A stretch of DNA of 8,731 bases from positions 1-8,731 of the forward strand of contig JACQDO010000463.1 in the NCBI GenBank assembly GCA_016201085.1. Reading direction: 5' to 3'. Positions 5,910 through 8,731 of the stretch are shown piece by piece. The DNA is from Hyphomicrobiales bacterium. GTDB taxonomy: Bacteria; Pseudomonadota; Alphaproteobacteria; Rhizobiales; Xanthobacteraceae. The position numbers were made by a program, and so were the translations under genes. How positions within the stretch are numbered: the stretch's first letter is position 1; each line of letters opens with the position of its first letter. The notes beneath the pieces are model-generated. The model made no database searches. It was not told the origin of the DNA and was given only the letters and a program-made list of their open reading frames with translations.

Positions 5910-6077
5910 CTACGCCGTCTTATCGACGAACTTGCCCATGCCCGGCGGCGGTGGCGCCTGCTTCGGTTCGACCGGTTGAATCCGTTCGCGTTCGTTCGCC
6001 TGCGACTGGGATCGCGATTGGGGCGAGGTTTCGGTTTGCGGCGTAATCACTTGCACTCCAATACTGCCGATACTCAT
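5910..6077 (-). CDS. Small 55-residue Pro/Gln-rich hypothetical protein
   Basis: ATG at 6077-6075 opens a 55-codon frame ending at TAG 5912-5910. A textbook Shine-Dalgarno, AAGGA (plus-strand positions 6087-6091), sits 9 nt upstream, which is the main support for translation. Residues 1-12 (MSIGSIGVQVIT) are mildly hydrophobic. Residues 13-40 are polar, rich in Gln, Ser and Glu (SPQSRSQSQANERER). Residues 41-47 are APPPPGM, followed by GKFVDKTA. No signal peptide, cysteine or membrane span is seen, and it is probably disordered. I cannot name a family; I have only a faint impression of similar short proteins with a PPPPG-G--VD ending in related genomes. It lies 112 bp downstream of the phosphotransferase gene in the same direction and converges on tadA. 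Confidence 0.6.
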   Translation of the reverse strand: MSIGSIGVQVITPQTETSPQSRSQSQANERERIQPVEPKQAPPPPGMGKFVDKTA

Positions 6078-6086
6078 GCAAATCAG

Positions 6087-6091
6087 TCCTT
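6087..6091 (-). promoter_or_regulatory. Shine-Dalgarno of the 55-codon ORF
   Basis: On the minus strand AAGGA precedes ATG 6077 by 9 nt. It is the strongest evidence that the short frame is translated. The rest of the 112-bp gap to the phosphotransferase stop shows no promoter I can defend. Confidence 0.55.
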
Positions 6092-6189
6092 CGTCCCCAG
6101 CCGGAAAGCTAGGTCGCAGGTCTGAATTTTGCGGAACGCAGGACGCTCGAATTTTCTGGAAATTGGAAAGGTTTTGTTGAGCGTAAGTA

Positions 6190-7263
6190 TTAGGCGGATT
6201 GCGCGAACTCCCACGCCTTGTCGGCGAGCGGGCGGATCATCTCGGCCTTGGCCGGCGCAAATTCACTCGTGGCGGTGCCGTCGCGCACGCGCCCGATGAT
6301 GCCCTGCAAAATGGCGGCGATGCGGAAGAAATTATAGGCGAGATAGACGGGCAGATGCGGGCGCGGATCGAGCCCAGTGCGCTTAACGTAAGCGTCGACG
6401 TAGTCGCGCATCGACGGGATACCGAGGCGGCTAAGATCGTGCCCGACCAGCGAACCGGTGCCGGCCGCGCTTTCCGAATGCGGCATGTGCCAAGCCATCA
6501 GATGGTAGCTGAAATCGGCGAGCGGATCGCCGAGCGTCGACAGTTCCCAATCGAGCACCGCAGCGACGTGCGGCGCGTCGCGCGCAACGATGAGATTGTC
6601 GAGCCGATAATCGCCATTGACCACGCGGGCCGGGCCGCTCGGCGGTATGTGGCGCGGCAGCCACTCGATCAGCCGCTCCATCGGCTCGATCTTCTCGGTC
6701 TCCGAGGCACGATACTGCTTCGACCAGCGGTCGACCTGGCGCGCGACATAGTTCTCACCCTTGCCGAAATCGGCAAGCCCGATCTGTGCCGGATCGAAGC
6801 TGTGCAATCGCGCGATGGTCTCGTTCATCGAATCGTACACCGCGGCGCGCTCGGCGGCGTTGGAACCCGGCATCTGCGGCTCCCAGAACACGCGACCGTC
6901 GACGAAGCTCATGACGTAGAACGCCGTACCGGCGACGCTCTCGTCCGCGCAATAGAGCACCGGCGCGGCCACCGGAAAGTGCTGGCCCGATAGCGCGCTG
7001 ATCACGCGATACTCGCGGTCGACCGCGTGCGCCGACGGCAACAGCTTGCCCGGCGGCTTGCGGCGCAGCACATAACCACGCGCCGGCGTCTCCAGCAGAT
7101 AGGTCGGGTTCGACTGGCCGCCCTTGAATTGCTTGACCGTCAGCGGACCGGCGAAACCTTCGACCTGCGCCGCCAGGTAATTTTCCAGCCGCGCGCTATC
7201 CAGCCGCAGCGCGGGCGCCGCCTCCTTGGTGCCGGAAAAAACCTGCTGGCGGTCGAGGGTCAT
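6190..7263 (-). CDS. APH-fold phosphotransferase, ACAD10/11 kinase-like
   Basis: This is a 357-residue protein-kinase-like small-molecule phosphotransferase. The N-lobe holds a nucleotide-loop region, FKGGQSNPTYLL (46-57), and YVLRRKPPGKLLPSAHAVDREYRV (64-87) with the conserved Arg/Lys and Glu. The catalytic loop is VVNGDYRLDNLIV (214-226), with Asp218 and Asn223. The metal-binding motif is VLDWELSTLGDPLADF (236-251), with Asp238. This wording matches the kinase domain of ACAD10/11 and stand-alone relatives, often linked to acyl-CoA dehydrogenases; the family acts on 4-hydroxyacyl-CoA. No acyl-CoA dehydrogenase is visible here, so the substrate is inferred only. The usual His of HGD is Asn216 (codon AAT at 6618-6616). 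ATG 7263 has only a weak GGCGG upstream. A repeat separates it from the upstream cupin gene. Confidence 0.88.
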   Translation of the reverse strand: MTLDRQQVFSGTKEAAPALRLDSARLENYLAAQVEGFAGPLTVKQFKGGQSNPTYLLETPARGYVLRRKPPGKLLPSAHAVDREYRVISALSGQHFPVAAPVLYCADESVAGTAFYVMSFVDGRVFWEPQMPGSNAAERAAVYDSMNETIARLHSFDPAQIGLADFGKGENYVARQVDRWSKQYRASETEKIEPMERLIEWLPRHIPPSGPARVVNGDYRLDNLIVARDAPHVAAVLDWELSTLGDPLADFSYHLMAWHMPHSESAAGTGSLVGHDLSRLGIPSMRDYVDAYVKRTGLDPRPHLPVYLAYNFFRIAAILQGIIGRVRDGTATSEFAPAKAEMIRPLADKAWEFAQSA

Positions 7264-7295
7264 TTGGGCCGCCCAGCGGGCCGCGTTCTCGCTTC

Positions 7296-7404
7296 ACCTC
7301 TCCCATAGGGAGAGGTCGGCGCACGAAGTGCGCCGGGTGAGGGGTTACAAACTAACTGGGTCACGAACCCCCTCACCCCAACCCTCTCCCCAACGGGGAG
7401 AGGG
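7296..7404. repeat. Multi-hairpin CCTCTCCC repeat between cupin and phosphotransferase genes
   Basis: The parts are nested. ACCTCTCCC/GGGAGAGGT (7296-7304 and 7308-7316) has a 3-nt loop. GGCGCAC/GTGCGCC (7318-7324 and 7328-7334) has a 3-nt loop. GGGTGAGGGGTT (7335-7346) faces AACCCCCTCACCC (7366-7378) with one extra C. CCCTCTCCCC/GGGGAGAGGG (7382-7391 and 7395-7404) has a 3-nt loop. The whole reads as two related half-elements facing each other. The same arm type occurs before mutL (1297-1343). This is a repeat class widespread in alphaproteobacteria and it fills most of the 172-bp gap. Confidence 0.85.
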
Positions 7405-7435
7405 AGCGCGCCGAGACCGTGGCGCGGCATTACGC

Positions 7436-8098
7436 TCACCGCTTCCCCCCGAACTCAATCGGCGCGTCGGCGTAGATCTTGTAGCTCTGCGTCTTCGGCT
7501 TGGCCTTGTCGTCGTCGTTGACGTACTGGATCGAACTCTTGCCCATCAATTCGCGCGGCAGGATCATCACCCGGATGAAACGGGTGGCCTTGCCGGCCGA
7601 GGCTTGCGCGAAAACGTTGTCCGGTCCGGATTCGTACCAGGCGCCGCCCGGCCCGTAGGAGGACGAGCGGCCGTGGGTGTCGACGCGCAAGCCGCCCTCG
7701 ATCAGGCAGCGGATGCCCGGCCCCTGGTGGCGGTGCAGAAAAGCGCGGCCGCCGGGCGGGAAAGCGACGCTGTCGCCGCGCATCAGCAGGTAGCCTTTCG
7801 GCAAAGTCTCCAGATAGGCCGACAGCTTCTCATGCGTAATCATGCCCGGCGCGCAGGCCACCGTGCTGGCCTGATCGCCGCGCGCCAGCTCCCAGCGCCA
7901 GCAGGTGACGCCGCTTGGCCCGGGCTTGACGACGGTGCCGGTGCTGCCCTGCCAGGCGTCGCCTTCGTTCAGGGTCTTGCCGTCGATGCTGGCGGAACCA
8001 TGCGTCACGAAGATGAAACGCGGCAGCGGGGCCAGCTGGAATTCGACGTTCTCGGCGCTGGACAGCACATCTTCATAAAGCCGAAGCACGGGATGCAT
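7436..8098 (-). CDS. Cupin-domain protein, unknown substrate
   Basis: This 220-residue soluble protein has two cupin-like halves. Residues about 20-80 look like a first barrel (FIFVTHGSASIDGKTLNEGDAW). Residues about 105-182 are the second, better preserved one, with PPGGRAFLHRHQGPGIRCLIEGGLRV containing His122 and His124 of a metal site. The later motif is GGAWYESGPDNVFAQAS, where the usual third His is not visible and Asp or Asn stands near its place. Metal binding is therefore plausible but the site may be altered. AGGAG (plus-strand positions 8108-8112) lies 9 nt before ATG 8098 and fixes the start. It follows the hydrolase gene by 68 bp on the same strand, mostly taken up by a palindrome. 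Function could be a dioxygenase-like enzyme, an isomerase or a small-molecule sensor; none can be chosen from the sequence. Confidence 0.82.
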   Translation of the reverse strand: MHPVLRLYEDVLSSAENVEFQLAPLPRFIFVTHGSASIDGKTLNEGDAWQGSTGTVVKPGPSGVTCWRWELARGDQASTVACAPGMITHEKLSAYLETLPKGYLLMRGDSVAFPPGGRAFLHRHQGPGIRCLIEGGLRVDTHGRSSSYGPGGAWYESGPDNVFAQASAGKATRFIRVMILPRELMGKSSIQYVNDDDKAKPKTQSYKIYADAPIEFGGKR

Positions 8099-8120
8099 AC
8101 CGCAGAACTCCTACTTACCA

Positions 8121-8167
8121 ATTGTCATTCCGGGGCGCCGCGTGGCGGCGCGCCCCCAAATGACAAT
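8121..8167. repeat. REP-like palindrome between hydrolase and cupin genes
   Basis: ATTGTCATT (8121-8129) is the exact reverse complement of AATGACAAT (8159-8167). Inside, GCGCCGC (8135-8141) pairs with GCGGCGC (8145-8151) around a GTG loop. It shares GTCATTCCGGGGCGC with the pgi-arfB repeat (unit 740-783 read on the minus strand), so it belongs to the same family. Its right edge is the last base of the hydrolase stop codon, and its left edge lies 8 bp beyond the cupin Shine-Dalgarno. Confidence 0.75.
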
Positions 8168-8731
8168 CAGTTGGCGGCGAAGAAATCAAGCAAGGCGTCC
8201 GCGGTGGCGTCCGGGTTCTCTTCCGTGAGGAAATGGCCGGAATCGATCGGTTTGCCGACCGCCTGCGGCGCCCATTGCCGCCAGATCGCCAGCGGTCCGC
8301 CGGTCTCGTTGGCGATGCCGACGCCGCCCCACAGCGCCAGCAGCGGGCAGGCGATGGTTCGGCCTGCGGCGCGGTCGGCCTCGTCGTTGGCCAAGTCGGC
8401 GTAACGCCCGGCCCGGTAGTCCTCGCAATGGGCATGGATGCGCAGCGGGTCGGCGAAGGCGGCGCGGTAATGCGCCAGCGCGCGCGGGTCGAAAGCCGAG
8501 AGGTCCTTGCTCTTGGTCCAGCTCGCCATCTTCCATTCCAAGTACTCGACCGGCGCTTTGCTGATCAGCATTTCCGGCAGCGGCGCCGGCTGTGCCAAAA
8601 ACGGCCAATGCCATACTTTCATGGCCATGTTGCGGTCCATGCCGTGCCACATGTCGTAGGTCGGCACGATGTCGAGCGTCGCCATGCGCGCGACGCGGCC
8701 GGGATGGTCGAGCGCCAGCCGATAGGCGACA
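8167..8731 (-). CDS. Alpha/beta hydrolase, haloacetate (fluoroacetate) dehalogenase-like, 5' end outside window
   Basis: The frame is open to the window edge and ends at TGA 8169-8167, giving 187 C-terminal residues; ATG 8685 is internal because VAYRLALDHPGRVAR precedes it in frame. The order of segments (LDIVPT, VWHWPFLAQPAPLPE, ASWTKSKDLSAFDPRALAHY, CEDYRAG, LALWG, SGHFLTEE) matches fluoroacetate dehalogenase of the RPA1163 type. Counted from ATG 8685, Asp5, His26, Trp27, Tyr90 and His151 are spaced exactly like D134, H155, W156, Y219 and H280 of that enzyme, which are the acid, the three halide-pocket residues and the catalytic His. The comparison is from memory. The nucleophile Asp and the two substrate-binding Arg would lie just beyond the window edge, so activity cannot be confirmed. 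An epoxide hydrolase is the main alternative. A same-strand cupin gene follows. Confidence 0.88.
   Translation of the reverse strand, partial: VAYRLALDHPGRVARMATLDIVPTYDMWHGMDRNMAMKVWHWPFLAQPAPLPEMLISKAPVEYLEWKMASWTKSKDLSAFDPRALAHYRAAFADPLRIHAHCEDYRAGRYADLANDEADRAAGRTIACPLLALWGGVGIANETGGPLAIWRQWAPQAVGKPIDSGHFLTEENPDATADALLDFFAAN

Noticed and set aside
645..8167. CRISPR array or phage attachment sites from the several palindromes
   Set aside because: The repeats belong to different families and are single or paired with no regular spacers. There are no cas, integrase or phage genes.
7226..8404. 392-codon plus-strand ORF over the phosphotransferase, cupin and hydrolase genes
   Set aside because: It runs antisense through three recognisable minus-strand genes and two repeats, with no family resemblance.

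Overview
The window (8.7 kb, high G+C apart from one stretch) looks like core chromosome of an alphaproteobacterium of the Hyphomicrobiales (Rhizobiales), most likely near Bradyrhizobium, Rhodopseudomonas or Pseudolabrys. The pointers are the protein sequences, an endonuclease-type MutL, and intergenic repeats typical of that group. One of these is a palindrome starting GCGCATGATC with the core CCGAAAACCGG; others begin GTCATTCCGG or are CCTCTCCCC/GGGGAGAGG hairpins. I see no phage, IS, CRISPR array, tRNA or rRNA.

Layout. Plus strand: the 3' end of pgi (1-645), arfB (frame open 727-1218) and mutL (1357-3156). Next is a stretch of lower G+C (3157-3751) holding a small membrane-protein ORF (3372-3626). 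Minus strand: rluB (5339-4362) followed by rsmD (4306-3752), two rRNA-modification genes read in the same direction. tadA (5351-5800, plus) diverges from rluB with only 11 bp between the start codons. Further minus-strand genes, in order of transcription, are an alpha/beta hydrolase resembling fluoroacetate dehalogenase (8731-8167, 5' end outside the window), a cupin protein (8098-7436), an APH/ACAD10-11-like phosphotransferase (7263-6190) and a 55-residue Pro/Gln-rich ORF with a good ribosome binding site (6077-5910).

Functional themes. arfB, rluB, rsmD and tadA all serve translation: ribosome rescue, 23S pseudouridylation, 16S methylation and tRNA wobble deamination. mutL is mismatch repair and pgi is central carbon metabolism. 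The right-hand third (hydrolase, cupin, phosphotransferase) looks accessory or catabolic, and the sequence does not show that these genes share a pathway.

Most notable: (1) arfB carries a perfect 7-bp tandem duplication right after its natural N-terminus. It puts the expected ATG (789) out of frame with the catalytic domain; removing one copy restores a 140-residue protein with GGQ at residues 26-28. (2) Palindromic repeats sit flush against gene ends: one abuts the pgi stop and the arfB start, one contains the mutL Shine-Dalgarno inside a 12-bp stem, one supplies the rluB stop codon, and one abuts the hydrolase stop. (3) There is a small gene of 55 codons at 5910-6077. I found no convincing undescribed multi-gene system; this is mostly ordinary core genome with a few sharp local oddities.
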